Positions 26,655 through 35,760 of a stretch of 64,000 bases of DNA are shown here, in pieces; the first letter of the stretch is position 1; each line of letters begins with the position of its first letter. Origin of the DNA: an uncultured Woeseiaceae bacterium (GTDB lineage Bacteria; Pseudomonadota; Gammaproteobacteria; Steroidobacterales; Woeseiaceae); the NCBI GenBank assembly GCA_945787845.1, contig CALZJH010000011.1:85082-149081 (forward strand), written 5' to 3'. The notes under the pieces were generated by a model. That model was not told the origin of the DNA, searched no databases, and saw nothing but the letters and a program-made list of their open reading frames with translations. Position numbers and translations under genes: made by a program.

Positions 26655-27320
26655 TCAGGCAGCCTGCCCGGGCTCGCCAGGAAGGAAGATCGTCACGATC
26701 ATCTCCGCAATCTCGCTCAGCGTCGCGTCGTCATTGATGTCTATGCCGCTGGATGCGGACAATTCATTGCCCAGGGCCAACAGGCCACCGGATGCCAGGC
26801 GGATCATATTGAACAGCAGCTTGGGATTGCCGGGCGGCGCCACGCCGATTCGTTGCAGCTCTTCCATCATGACAAACGATGCGTCGAAGAACGGCCGCAG
26901 GTGCGTTTCGATCAACCAATCCAGTCTCGGGTTAGGGTAGCTCGATTCCTGCACCATGACCTTGTGCAGCGCCGGCTGGCTCTTCGCATAAATGACGTAG
27001 GCCTTGACCATCGCTGCCATGCGATCTTTCGGGCTCTTGTCCTGGTGATGTTCGAGTGACGCGGCGAGCGAATGCCGGAAATCCTTGAACACCTTGTCGG
27101 CAGCGGCGCGCCAGAGCTGGTCCTTGTTTTTGAAGTGGTACGTGATGAGCGGGTGATGGACACCCGCGCGCTCGGCAATATCCCGCGTCGACGTGCCCTT
27201 GAATCCGTTCTCAGAGAAGGCCTCGACGGCCGCGTCGAGAAGCTTTTGCTGTGTGACGATGCTGCGTTGCTGTTGTTTGCGGGCAGGCTTTTCCGCGACA
27301 GCGAAAGTTTCTTCAGACAC
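26655..27320 (-). CDS. TetR-family regulator next to the polyamine locus
   Basis: TetR regulator of 221 residues with a basic N-terminal tail (ARKQQQRSIVTQQK) and a clear helix-turn-helix: LDAAVEAFSENGFKGTSTRD, IAERAGVHHPLITYHFKNKD, QLWRAAADKVF. The effector domain has the TetR_C-like pattern (MVKAYVIYAKSQPALHKVMV). Convergent with the agmatinase gene with a 5-base gap. No clean palindrome was found in its 110-base upstream region, which is shared with the terminator of the neighbouring TonB fusion gene. Target genes unknown. Confidence 0.88.
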   Translation of the reverse strand: MSEETFAVAEKPARKQQQRSIVTQQKLLDAAVEAFSENGFKGTSTRDIAERAGVHHPLITYHFKNKDQLWRAAADKVFKDFRHSLAASLEHHQDKSPKDRMAAMVKAYVIYAKSQPALHKVMVQESSYPNPRLDWLIETHLRPFFDASFVMMEELQRIGVAPPGNPKLLFNMIRLASGGLLALGNELSASSGIDINDDATLSEIAEMIVTIFLPGEPGQAA

Positions 27321-27338
27321 TAATCTTGACCAATTTTG

Positions 27339-27368
27339 AAAAATCCCGCTCAGGGTAGCGGGATTTTT
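27339..27368 (-). terminator. Intrinsic terminator of the receiver-TonB gene
   Basis: Stem ATCCCGCT/AGCGGGAT (7 G:C-rich pairs plus flanking A:T pairs, loop CAGGGT) with five A's before and five T's after on the plus strand. Because both sides have the needed tract it could work in both directions. On the minus strand it lies 62 bases after the stop of the TonB fusion gene. Confidence 0.8.
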
Positions 27369-27430
27369 CTATTTGGTCCAGTTTGGAAACGATTACGTGC
27401 CGAAATCGAGCCCTCGGCGGGTGCTTTCGC

Positions 27431-30310
27431 CTATTCGAGCGCGAACATCATGCGCACGCCTGCACGTTTCTCGACCAGGACACCGTTTTCAATAACCGGC
27501 TCGAACTCCCATTTTTCCACGGCCCTCAGCGCCGCACCGTCGAACACGCCTTCAGGATCGGCTTTGCGCACCTCGAGGTCTTTGACCGACCCATCCATCG
27601 CGACAGTGAATACGACATCCACCCAGCCGGACAGGTTACGGCGTTGTGCCGTGCGTGGATATTTCGGCGCGACGTAACGCGTACGTGACAGCGAACTGAC
27701 AGAAATCGGCGACTGATTGCGCACCGCTACCGGCGTCGGTTTAGGAGTTGCTTGCTGTGCCACGGGTCGGCTGGCTGTTTCACTCGCACCGGCAGGCTCG
27801 CTGCTCGCGACGCCAGGACCGGGTTTGGCTGCAGCCGCCTGCTCGGCAGCCGCTTGTTTAGCTGCCGCCTGTTCAGCAGCCGCCTGTTCAGCAGCCGCTT
27901 GTTCAGCAGCGGCCTGTTCGGCTGCCGCTTGTTCAGCCGCGGCCTTGTCGGCCGCCGCCTGGCGATTGGCTGCCTGAATCCGGAGCCGCTCTTCTTCAGC
28001 CTGGCGAATCCGGGCGGCGATCGCATCGCGCGCTCCGGAGAGGGCAGCTGCGGTTGCGTCAAGTTCGTTGCTGGCAGGGTCGATCTCGCGTGCCTGTCCA
28101 AGGAGGTTCGCCGCTGCGTCCAGGTTACCTGCGTCGATTTCAGTACGTGCCTGCAGGACGACTTTGCTCGCCACGGCGTCGAGGCCCTGGCGCGCGGCCG
28201 TATTCGTCGGATCGCTCGCCAGCAGGAGCTCATAGTAATAGCGGGCGTTATCGTTTGGCGGGCTCAGCAGGTTGCCTTCCTGGAGACGGGCGTTCGCTTT
28301 GCCAAGCACGCCGCCGACCTGTTGCGCGCTGCGCGCACGGTTCAGTTCGGCCCGAACTTCCTCGATTTCCCCGGTGTCGCCGAGGTTAAGGGCAATCGCG
28401 GCAGCAAGCGCATTGCCCGCATCCTCGAATCGCTCGTCCCGGATCGCGGCACGCGCATTGGTCAGGTGACTGCGCAACTGCATCTGCCACAACTGCGCGG
28501 ACAGGAAAGGCAGGCGGGAATTGCTCGGGTCGGCGACCGACACGCGCTGCAATGCAGCGGCCGCATCGTCCACACGAGAGTCGAGCAGCGCGGTTTCGGC
28601 CATTTGCAGCGCCTGCTGAATCACGGCGTCCAGTTCCGCCACGACCAGCACGTTTGACGGGTCGGCATTGACGGCAGCCGAGTAGAGCTCAATCGCGTTT
28701 GATCCTGCGGGGTTGAAGATCTGACCCGCATCGCGCGCGAGTCGTGCTTCTTCGACGAGCGCATCGATGTCAGCTGACGATTGACCGGTTTCGATTACGT
28801 CGCCACCTGCTTCCGTGGCGAGCGGGGCGGCATTGTCTGCGACAGGATCGGTCACTATGGCGGCATCGTCCTCCCCGCCCATAAAGAAGAATGCCGCCGT
28901 GGCAACGGCAATAACCACGACCGCTGCAATACCGATGATCTTCGGGTTCCTGGCAGGAGACCCGCCGGCGCCGCTGGCGGGCATAGCGCTCGGAATGTTC
29001 ATTGCCGTTTCGTCGGGGGATGTCGGCGGCTCGCTGGAGTCTCCCTTCAGCCTCTTGCTGACCGTGCTGAACAGCCCTGTAACGGTCTCGGTAAAGCTCG
29101 TGTCGTCGTCGCCAAACGCGCTTGCCAGCCCCTCGTCGATCGGCGAGTCGATATCCAGGTCACCCAGCGGCGGATCGACCGGTGCCGCCTTTTCAGCCGG
29201 GGCTGGTTTCGCGGTTTGTTGGGGCGCCGAAGCAGCCGCCTTTGAGGCAGCTGGCTTCGCCGGTGCCTTGGCCTTGGGAGCCGGCTTGGGTGCGGGTTTG
29301 GCGGCAGGCCTGGGCCGCGCTTTTGGCGCAGCTTTCTTCAACGGTTTGGCCGGAGCCGAGGAGCCGCCGATCTTGAATGCTGCATCAGGTGCTTCAAGGT
29401 GATGTTTGACCGACGCCTCAACGGCGAGCCTGGCACGGCCCGGCGAAACCGGCTTCAGCAGGAACCGGTATACCTTGCCCCGGTTGATAAGGTCCATGAG
29501 CATCTCGCCATCGTCGCGGCGTCCGGCAACGATCGAGACGAGGCGCGGCGAGCCTTTGCGCAGATGGAGCGTAAGTTGCTCAACTTTTTGGCCTACCATC
29601 GCGGCATCGACAACCGCAACACCGACCTTATGCTGCCGAATAGTGTCTTCGGCCTGGGCCAGCGTATTCGCGTAATGCACCTCGTGCATGCCGCGCGACG
29701 ATTCGATAATGGTCGTCAGGAATTCCTGGTCCTTGGTCAGGACGAGTACGTCCACGGATTGCGAACCTACAGCCGCTGCGGCGGAGACTTTTTCGGGATT
29801 CAGTGCGGGCATGCGGCCGGTTCCACCGCTGATGATCGTCGAGCCGTTTTCCGAGGTCTCCATCACGATGTGTTCGGAAGGCTCATCCGGATGAGCCGCC
29901 GTATCGTTCGCGGACTCCGCGAGGGCCATCAGGCGCATCTGGCGAGTGGCGCTATCGACGAGCTTCAGCAGGGAGTCGCTCGTGACACTGCCGCGCACGA
30001 TCTGGAAAACCGCTTCGTCACCGACCAGCGCTTCGAGTCCGTCATCCCCGCTGCCGGCCAGGAGTATGCCGACGGTGTCGGGCGAACGCTTCTTCGCTTC
30101 GCGCAGGGCCTCGAGACCGCTCATGCCCGGCAGTTGCTGGGCAGTGATAATAACGTTGATTGGCGTTTCGACGAGTGTGTTGAGGGCTTCACTGCCGCTG
30201 GTAGCGCAGTGCACCGTATAACGATCACTAAACCCGGAACTCAGCGAGTCCAGGGTGCTTTGCTCGCTATGCAATAGCAGTACCTGTGTCTTGTATTGGT
30301 CGAACGCCAC
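27431..30310 (-). CDS. Two receiver-like domains fused to a TonB-type periplasmic protein
   Basis: A 959-residue composite protein. Domain order: receiver-like 1 (about 8-125), receiver-like 2 (about 185-305), a Pro/Ala/Lys-rich linker (about 318-380), an acidic linker, one membrane helix (about 458-478), a helical TPR-like region (about 515-760), an Ala-Glu-Gln repeat (788-827) and a TonB C-terminal domain (about 873-957; YVAPKYPRTAQRRNLSGWVD, VEKWEFEPV). The first receiver lacks the phospho-acceptor Asp (ITAQQLPGM has Ala57); the second keeps VVDAAM (Asp235) and FLLKP (Lys286). The receivers should be cytoplasmic and the TonB end periplasmic, suggesting control of energy transfer to outer-membrane receptors or envelope load by a cytoplasmic signal; this is inference. 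The start is GTG with GGAGGAG upstream. No ExbB/ExbD is nearby. Confidence 0.85.
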   Translation of the reverse strand: MAFDQYKTQVLLLHSEQSTLDSLSSGFSDRYTVHCATSGSEALNTLVETPINVIITAQQLPGMSGLEALREAKKRSPDTVGILLAGSGDDGLEALVGDEAVFQIVRGSVTSDSLLKLVDSATRQMRLMALAESANDTAAHPDEPSEHIVMETSENGSTIISGGTGRMPALNPEKVSAAAAVGSQSVDVLVLTKDQEFLTTIIESSRGMHEVHYANTLAQAEDTIRQHKVGVAVVDAAMVGQKVEQLTLHLRKGSPRLVSIVAGRRDDGEMLMDLINRGKVYRFLLKPVSPGRARLAVEASVKHHLEAPDAAFKIGGSSAPAKPLKKAAPKARPRPAAKPAPKPAPKAKAPAKPAASKAAASAPQQTAKPAPAEKAAPVDPPLGDLDIDSPIDEGLASAFGDDDTSFTETVTGLFSTVSKRLKGDSSEPPTSPDETAMNIPSAMPASGAGGSPARNPKIIGIAAVVVIAVATAAFFFMGGEDDAAIVTDPVADNAAPLATEAGGDVIETGQSSADIDALVEEARLARDAGQIFNPAGSNAIELYSAAVNADPSNVLVVAELDAVIQQALQMAETALLDSRVDDAAAALQRVSVADPSNSRLPFLSAQLWQMQLRSHLTNARAAIRDERFEDAGNALAAAIALNLGDTGEIEEVRAELNRARSAQQVGGVLGKANARLQEGNLLSPPNDNARYYYELLLASDPTNTAARQGLDAVASKVVLQARTEIDAGNLDAAANLLGQAREIDPASNELDATAAALSGARDAIAARIRQAEEERLRIQAANRQAAADKAAAEQAAAEQAAAEQAAAEQAAAEQAAAKQAAAEQAAAAKPGPGVASSEPAGASETASRPVAQQATPKPTPVAVRNQSPISVSSLSRTRYVAPKYPRTAQRRNLSGWVDVVFTVAMDGSVKDLEVRKADPEGVFDGAALRAVEKWEFEPVIENGVLVEKRAGVRMMFALE
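27830..27949 (-). repeat. In-frame 15-base tandem repeat coding for EQAAA units
   Basis: About eight degenerate copies of a 15-base unit encode the run KAAAEQAAAEQAAA continuing as (E/K)QAAA. It lies in the receiver-TonB gene between the TPR-like region and the TonB domain. Codon wobble between copies (gca/gcc/gcg) shows it is old rather than newly expanded. It probably forms a long helix spanning the periplasm. Not a CRISPR: no spacers. Confidence 0.85.
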
Positions 30311-30501
30311 TTCTACTCCTCCAATGCCTTATGTCTAATTGCCTGCGCAGTCCTTGCGTCTAAGGAGTATATCCACAGGGGTCTCTGGAATTGTCGCGAC
30401 ACGGCGACCGAGTTCTGAATCTGTGACATGGCGCACAGTGAAAATGCAGCTCGCGTCACGTTTGGGCTCCGCGAGCCGGCGCCGAACGCGCACTGCCCGG
30501 A

Positions 30502-32415
30502 TCAGGCGTGGTTGTCGACCTCGGTCGTGAGGGCGGCGATGGCCTCATCCAGCGGCAGGACCTGCTGTTTTTTCGAGCCGAGCCGGCGCACGGCGACGGT
30601 CCGATTTTCCAGCTCACGCTGACCCACGGCAAACAGCGCGGGGACCTTGGCGACGCTGTGCTCGCGTACCTTGTAGGCGATTTTCTCATTGCGTAAATCG
30701 CAGTCGGCACGCAGGCCGGCGGCGCGCAGTGCAGTCACGATCTCCGTCGCGTACTCGTCCGCATCGGATGTGATCGTCAACACTTCGACCTGGCGCGGTG
30801 CGAGCCACAGCGGCAGGTTGCCGGCATGGTGCTCGATCAGGATACCCATGAAGCGCTCGAGCGAGCCGAAGATTGCGCGGTGCAACATGACAGGTACATG
30901 CTTGTTGCCGTCTTCGCCGATGTACGAGGCGCCGAGCCGGCCCGGCATGTTCAGATCGACCTGCAGCGTACCGCATTGCCAGTCCCGGCCGATGGCATCC
31001 CGCAGGACGAACTCGAGCTTGGGACCGTAGAAGGCACCCTCACCCGGGTTATGTGTGTACTCCAGACCACCGACCTCAAGTGCCTTGAGCAGTGCCTGCT
31101 CGGCCTGGTCCCAGATGGCATCTTCGCCGACCCTGACTTCCGGTCGATCAGCGAATTTGATACGTACGTCCTCAAATCCAAAACCGCGGTAGATTTCGAG
31201 AATGAGTTTGCAAACGTCGATCGACTCATCAGTGATCTGTTCAGGCGTGCAGAAGATGTGAGCATCGTCCTGAGTGAATGCACGCACGCGCATCATGCCG
31301 TGCAGCGCGCCCGATGGTTCGTACCGATGGCACTTGCCGAACTCGGCAAGACGTACCGGCAAGTCGCGGTAGCTCGTGATGCCCTGCTTGAAGACCTGCA
31401 CGTGGCCCGGGCAATTCATTGGCTTGACGGCGTAAACGCGACCGTCGACAGTCTCGGACGTGAACATGTTGTCGCCGAAGGCCGCGTTGTGGCCTGACTT
31501 CTCCCACAAGGCTTTCGCCATGATCTCGGGAGTATTGATCTCCCGGTAACCGGCTTCGTTTTGTTTTTGCCGCATGTACCCGATGAGCGACTGGAACACG
31601 GCCCAGCCGTTCGGGTGCCAGAACACGGCGCCCGGCGCCTCTTCCTGGAAATGGAAGAGGTCCATGACACGTCCCAGGCGACGATGATCCCGTTTCTCGG
31701 CCTCTTCAAGCATGTGCAGGTACTTGCGCAACGCCTTGTCATTCGACCAGGCGGTGCCATAAATGCGCTGCAACATTTCGTTGTTCGAGTCGCCACGCCA
31801 GTAAGCGCCCGACACATGGGTCAGTTTGAAGGCCTTGCCCAGCTTGCCGGTCGACGGTAGGTGGGGACCCCGACACAGGTCGATGAACTCGCCCTGGCGG
31901 TACAGCGTGAGGTCTTCCTCCGACGGAATGCTTTCGATGATCTCGGCCTTGTACTCTTCGCCGATGCTCCGGAAGAAGGCGGCCGCCTTGTCGCGTTCCC
32001 AAACCTCGCGCTCGATGCTCTCGTCGCGATCGACGATCTCTTTCATGCGCTTTTCGATGGTCTCGAGGTCGGCCTCGGTAAAGGGCTCTTCACGCGAGAA
32101 GTCGTAGTAGAAACCGTGTTCGATGGCCGGGCCAATCGTCACCTGGGTCTCGGGCCACAGCTCCTTGACCGCTTCGGCGAGCACGTGGGCCGCGTCATGC
32201 CGGAGCAGTTCGATGCCAACGTCCGAGTCGCGCGTAACGATTTCAACGGCCGCATCGCTGTCGATTTGCCGCGTGAGGTCCCAGAGGTCCCCGTTAACGC
32301 GAACCGCAACAGCGGCACGGGCCAGGCCTTCGCCAATGCTGGCTGCGATTTCGGCACCACTGGTGGCGTTGTCGAATTGACGGTCGGAGCCGTCAGGCAA
32401 GGAGATTGTCGGCAT
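30502..32415 (-). CDS. thrS: Threonyl-tRNA synthetase
   Basis: Class II synthetase of 637 residues charging tRNA-Thr. The start is the ATG at 32415 ([14 protein letters not shown]), with GGAA just upstream; an upstream in-frame ATG at 32556 would reach into glnS. An N-terminal TGS domain (1-60) is followed by the editing domain ([17 protein letters not shown]; HHxxxH-type site), the catalytic core with [41 protein letters not shown] and the C-terminal anticodon-binding domain. Downstream is the TonB fusion gene rather than infC, which usually follows thrS. The 191-base gap 30311-30501 shows no gene or terminator. Confidence 0.97.
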   Translation of the reverse strand: MPTISLPDGSDRQFDNATSGAEIAASIGEGLARAAVAVRVNGDLWDLTRQIDSDAAVEIVTRDSDVGIELLRHDAAHVLAEAVKELWPETQVTIGPAIEHGFYYDFSREEPFTEADLETIEKRMKEIVDRDESIEREVWERDKAAAFFRSIGEEYKAEIIESIPSEEDLTLYRQGEFIDLCRGPHLPSTGKLGKAFKLTHVSGAYWRGDSNNEMLQRIYGTAWSNDKALRKYLHMLEEAEKRDHRRLGRVMDLFHFQEEAPGAVFWHPNGWAVFQSLIGYMRQKQNEAGYREINTPEIMAKALWEKSGHNAAFGDNMFTSETVDGRVYAVKPMNCPGHVQVFKQGITSYRDLPVRLAEFGKCHRYEPSGALHGMMRVRAFTQDDAHIFCTPEQITDESIDVCKLILEIYRGFGFEDVRIKFADRPEVRVGEDAIWDQAEQALLKALEVGGLEYTHNPGEGAFYGPKLEFVLRDAIGRDWQCGTLQVDLNMPGRLGASYIGEDGNKHVPVMLHRAIFGSLERFMGILIEHHAGNLPLWLAPRQVEVLTITSDADEYATEIVTALRAAGLRADCDLRNEKIAYKVREHSVAKVPALFAVGQRELENRTVAVRRLGSKKQQVLPLDEAIAALTTEVDNHA

Positions 32416-32452
32416 TTCCGGAACTTCATGTCGGTGTATCGAGAAGCGCGCA

Positions 32453-32507
32453 ATTGTACGCGGAACCCCGCGTGAACAGTACCCCTCTGCGCCGGATCGC
32501 GTACAAT
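32453..32507. promoter_or_regulatory. Mirror-image -10 boxes of the divergent thrS/glnS promoters
   Basis: The ten bases CGCGTACAAT occur twice, pointing outwards: on the plus strand at 32498-32507 towards glnS and on the minus strand at 32462-32453 towards thrS. TACAAT matches the -10 consensus in four of six positions. For glnS the box ends 8 bases before the ATG, which would give a nearly leaderless mRNA. Good -35 boxes were not found, so this is tentative. Confidence 0.35.
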
Positions 32508-32515
32508 CCGGGCCC

Positions 32516-34201
32516 ATGAACGACAGCGAACCGCGGGATTTTATCCGCAAGATCATCTACGACGACCTCGAGTCGGGCAAGCATACCCAGATCGTGACCC
32601 GGTTTCCGCCCGAGCCGAACGGCTACCTGCATATCGGGCACGTCATGTCGATCTGTCTCAATTTCGGCGTTGCCGCTGAAACGGGCGGGCGGACCTATCT
32701 GCGACTCGACGACACGAACCCCGGCAAGGAGAGTCCCGAGTACGTCGAAGCGATCAAGGAGAACGTGCGCTGGCTCGGCTTTGACTGGGACGATCGGCTG
32801 ACACATGCCTCCGACTATTTCGACAGGCTTTACGAGTCTGCCGTCGCGCTGATAGAAAAGGGCGCGGCCTATGTCGACAGCCTGAGCGCCGAGGAGATCC
32901 GCGAGCACCGTGGAACGCTGACCGAGCCGGGGACAGACAGCCCCTACCGGGACCGCAGCGTCGAGGAGAACCTCGACCTGTTCCGGCGCATGCGCGCCGG
33001 CGAGTTCGCGGACGGCGAGCATGTGTTGCGGGCGCGGATCGATATGGCGTCACCGAACATGAACATGCGCGACCCGGCCATCTACCGCATCCGTCACATT
33101 CCTCACCAGAATGCCGGTGACAAGTGGTGCATCTATCCCATGTACGACTTCGCGCATGGTTTGTCGGACGCCTACGAGGGCATTACGCATTCGCTGTGCA
33201 CGCTGGAGTTCGAAGACCACCGGCCGTTATACGACTGGTTCCTGGACCAGTTGCTGCCTGAGCATCGGCCGCGGCAGATCGAGTTCTCACGCCTGAACAT
33301 CGCGTACGCCATTACGAGCAAGCGCAAACTGAGCGCGCTCGTCGAAGAAGGCATCGTGTCCGGCTGGGACGATCCGCGCATGCCGACGATTGCCGGTATG
33401 CGGCGTCGCGGCTATCCGCCCGAGGCGCTGCGGGAATTCGTCAAGCGGGCGGGCGTGACCAAGAAAGACAAGCTGATCGAGATGGGCGCACTTGAAACCT
33501 GTGTGCGCGATACGCTGGGCGATACAGCCCCGCGCCGCATGGCCGTGCTGCGTCCGCTCAAGGTGGTGCTGACGAATTATCCTGAAGACCAGGTCGAATA
33601 CATGGAGGCGATGAATCACCCGGGCAATCCCGACTTCGGAACACGTGAACTGCCGTTCTCGCGCGAACTCTGGATCGAGCGGGATGATTTCATGGAGGAA
33701 GCGCCGCGGAAGTTCTTCCGACTCAAACCGGGCGGCGAAGTGCGACTGCGTTTCGGCTATATCATTCGTTGCGACGAGGTGATCAAGAACGATGCAGGTG
33801 AGGTCGTCGAGCTGCGCTGCAGCTACGACCCTGATACGCGCAGCGGCACGGGGACGTCGGATCGCAAGGTCAAGGGGACGATTCACTGGGTGTCCTGCCA
33901 GCACGCGCTTGACGCGTCGGTGCGACTCTACGATCGCTTGTTCAATGATGCCAACCCCAACGCAGCCGATGATTTTCACAGCGTGCTTAACGACAAGTCG
34001 CTCGAGATTGTCGCGGCGAAGCTGGAGCAATCCCTGGCCGAGGCCGAAGGGGCGGTGCAGTTTGAGCGCCTCGGCTATTTCCGTACGGACCCGCAGGACT
34101 CAAGCGCAGAGGCACCAGTGTTCAACCGTATCGTCACGCTTCGCGACTCCTGGGCCAAGCTGGAAAAGCAGGCGCTGCAGGGGCAGTCTCAGCTTACGTA
34201 G
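32516..34201 (+). CDS. glnS: Glutaminyl-tRNA synthetase
   Basis: Class I synthetase of 561 residues charging tRNA-Gln. The HIGH motif is in [14 protein letters not shown] (about 33-46) and the KMSKS-like motif is [11 protein letters not shown] near residue 265. [11 protein letters not shown] and [20 protein letters not shown] are conserved GlnS segments, and the C-terminal anticodon-binding barrels are present. Glutamine-type residues such as WGDDPR-like [20 protein letters not shown] follow the KMSKS loop. It is divergent from thrS. The 3' end overlaps the convergent SAM hydrolase gene by 13 bases. Confidence 0.97.
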   Translation: MNDSEPRDFIRKIIYDDLESGKHTQIVTRFPPEPNGYLHIGHVMSICLNFGVAAETGGRTYLRLDDTNPGKESPEYVEAIKENVRWLGFDWDDRLTHASDYFDRLYESAVALIEKGAAYVDSLSAEEIREHRGTLTEPGTDSPYRDRSVEENLDLFRRMRAGEFADGEHVLRARIDMASPNMNMRDPAIYRIRHIPHQNAGDKWCIYPMYDFAHGLSDAYEGITHSLCTLEFEDHRPLYDWFLDQLLPEHRPRQIEFSRLNIAYAITSKRKLSALVEEGIVSGWDDPRMPTIAGMRRRGYPPEALREFVKRAGVTKKDKLIEMGALETCVRDTLGDTAPRRMAVLRPLKVVLTNYPEDQVEYMEAMNHPGNPDFGTRELPFSRELWIERDDFMEEAPRKFFRLKPGGEVRLRFGYIIRCDEVIKNDAGEVVELRCSYDPDTRSGTGTSDRKVKGTIHWVSCQHALDASVRLYDRLFNDANPNAADDFHSVLNDKSLEIVAAKLEQSLAEAEGAVQFERLGYFRTDPQDSSAEAPVFNRIVTLRDSWAKLEKQALQGQSQLT

Positions 34202-34992
34202 CCGTCACGCATAATCAGCGGCGCGCCGCGTGCCGAGCCTAGCCCGTCGGCTGCGCTGCCTTCGGCGCGGGCGATCTCGATAACGCCAAATGAATTGATG
34301 AGCGCCAGGTAGTCGCCGGGTTTTGCGCGGCCATAGGTTGTCTGCATGGCGATCTGGTGGCCGGCAATGTCGGCTACGGGCTCGCTAAAGTGCTCGACCA
34401 GCTTTGCATCGATATTGCTGATCAGGTTGCCGAAAGTGTCGATCGTCACGATTACGCCCGCGACTTTTCCCGCGGCCGCCTCCGGTTCGTCGATCCAGCC
34501 CGGCGTCCACTCGCTGGTCGGAGTGGCGATGTCGCTGACTGAAACACGGCCCGCGGCGAGTTCCGCTGCGACCGGGGCAAATATGTCGCGTCCATGAAAC
34601 GTCGCGCTGAGTGCCGGCAGCTTCAGGGGCTCGAGTTTTTCCATGTCCAGCTTGTAGACACGGGGCTCGGCACAGTTTTCGAGGAGCTGAGCCAGCAAGC
34701 CGTTGTCGGGTGCCATGAATACGTGGCCGTCGCATTCGGCGACGAGGATGTCGCGTTCTGTGCCAACACCGGGATCGACAATCGCGAGGTGCACCGAGCC
34801 GGCAGGAAACCACTGATAGGAGCGGCTAACCCAGAAACCCGCCTCGGGGGGCCACTGCGCCGGAATGTCATGCGCGAGATCGATGACCCTCGCGCTGGGA
34901 AGGCGGCTCAGGATGACGCCCTTCATAACGGCAGCGAACGGCCCTTTATGGCCGAAGTCGGTGGTAATCGTGATGACGCCCGATGCTCGCAT
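34189..34992 (-). CDS. SAM hydrolase (DUF62, S-adenosylmethionine hydroxide adenosyltransferase)
   Basis: 267-residue member of the SAM-dependent halogenase-like family. Family markers are [72 protein letters not shown] and a conserved [10 protein letters not shown]. Members with the Asp-Arg-His-type water-binding triad hydrolyse SAM to adenosine and methionine; the GRDIFAP segment is consistent with this hydroxide type, not fluorinase. It is the last gene of a minus-strand series with yhhQ (12-base gap). Physiological role unclear. Confidence 0.9.
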   Translation of the reverse strand: MRASGVITITTDFGHKGPFAAVMKGVILSRLPSARVIDLAHDIPAQWPPEAGFWVSRSYQWFPAGSVHLAIVDPGVGTERDILVAECDGHVFMAPDNGLLAQLLENCAEPRVYKLDMEKLEPLKLPALSATFHGRDIFAPVAAELAAGRVSVSDIATPTSEWTPGWIDEPEAAAGKVAGVIVTIDTFGNLISNIDAKLVEHFSEPVADIAGHQIAMQTTYGRAKPGDYLALINSFGVIEIARAEGSAADGLGSARGAPLIMRDGYVS

Positions 34993-35004
34993 ACGCCCAG
35001 TCTA

Positions 35005-35751
35005 TCAGGCGGCTTCGTGGACTGCGTGCCTCCGAAAACTGCGGCGCGCCCAATAAAGGAACACGGTATCGATGGCGGCAATTACGACCTTGAACAGGTA
35101 CTTCGCCGCGCCGAGAGCCAGTGCTGTCTTGAGGTCGACGATGCCCCACCAGGCGACCAGCGAGTAGATCGTCGTATCGACAACCTGCGAGGCGAGGGTC
35201 GAGCCGTTATTGCGCAACCAGAGCCAGCGCTCACCGGTGAGCGACTTGATCTTGTGAAACGCCCAGACGTCGAAATGCTGGCTGACGTAGTAGGCAAGCA
35301 GCGATCCGAAGATGAAGCGCGGCGTGAAATTGACGATTGTCGCGAACGCATTGTGAACCGACGCCGAAAACTCGGCTGTCCCAGGCTGACTGCTGGGCAG
35401 GTAGAGCAAGGCCAGGCTCAACATGATGAGCACAATGACGCTGACGGCGAAACCCATGCGTACCGCCTTGTTGGCCGCTGCCTTGCCGTAGTTTTCGCTC
35501 AGCACGTCGGTCGCGAAGAAAATACTCGAATAGAAGATAACGCCGAGGCTGGTTTGCAGACCGAAGATCATGGTCAGTTTCGGCCCCTGCAGGTTGGCAA
35601 GGATAATCGCGACCGCTATTGCCACCTGCAGGCCGGCCTTGCCGAACAGGCGATACAGGACCAGCGTGCAGCCGAGATCCACGAACAAGGTCGTGAACCA
35701 GAGCAACTCCTGGTTGGCGGCGAAGAACTCTACAACAGGCTGTGGGAACAT
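35005..35751 (-). CDS. yhhQ: YhhQ-family queuosine-precursor transporter
   Basis: Inner-membrane VUT-family transporter of 248 residues with about six helices. Typical features: FVDLGCTLVLYRLFGKAGLQ, SSIFFATDVLSENYGKAAANKAV and NNGSTLASQVVDTTIYSLVAWW. E. coli YhhQ imports 7-deazaguanine precursors (preQ0/preQ1). The presence of queF elsewhere in the window fits both making and scavenging these bases. Located 9 bases after the acyl-CoA dehydrogenase stop and 12 before the SAM hydrolase, but the pairing is probably just compact packing. Confidence 0.9.
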   Translation of the reverse strand: MFPQPVVEFFAANQELLWFTTLFVDLGCTLVLYRLFGKAGLQVAIAVAIILANLQGPKLTMIFGLQTSLGVIFYSSIFFATDVLSENYGKAAANKAVRMGFAVSVIVLIMLSLALLYLPSSQPGTAEFSASVHNAFATIVNFTPRFIFGSLLAYYVSQHFDVWAFHKIKSLTGERWLWLRNNGSTLASQVVDTTIYSLVAWWGIVDLKTALALGAAKYLFKVVIAAIDTVFLYWARRSFRRHAVHEAA

Positions 35752-35760
35752 GGTCCCGGA

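Noticed and set aside
27830..27949. Short tandem repeats as a possible CRISPR
   Set aside because: Units are 15 bases, contiguous, in frame and without spacers; it is a coding repeat.
32416..32556. Longer thrS start at 32556
   Set aside because: It would run through the glnS start and the promoter gap; the ATG at 32415 begins the known TGS domain.
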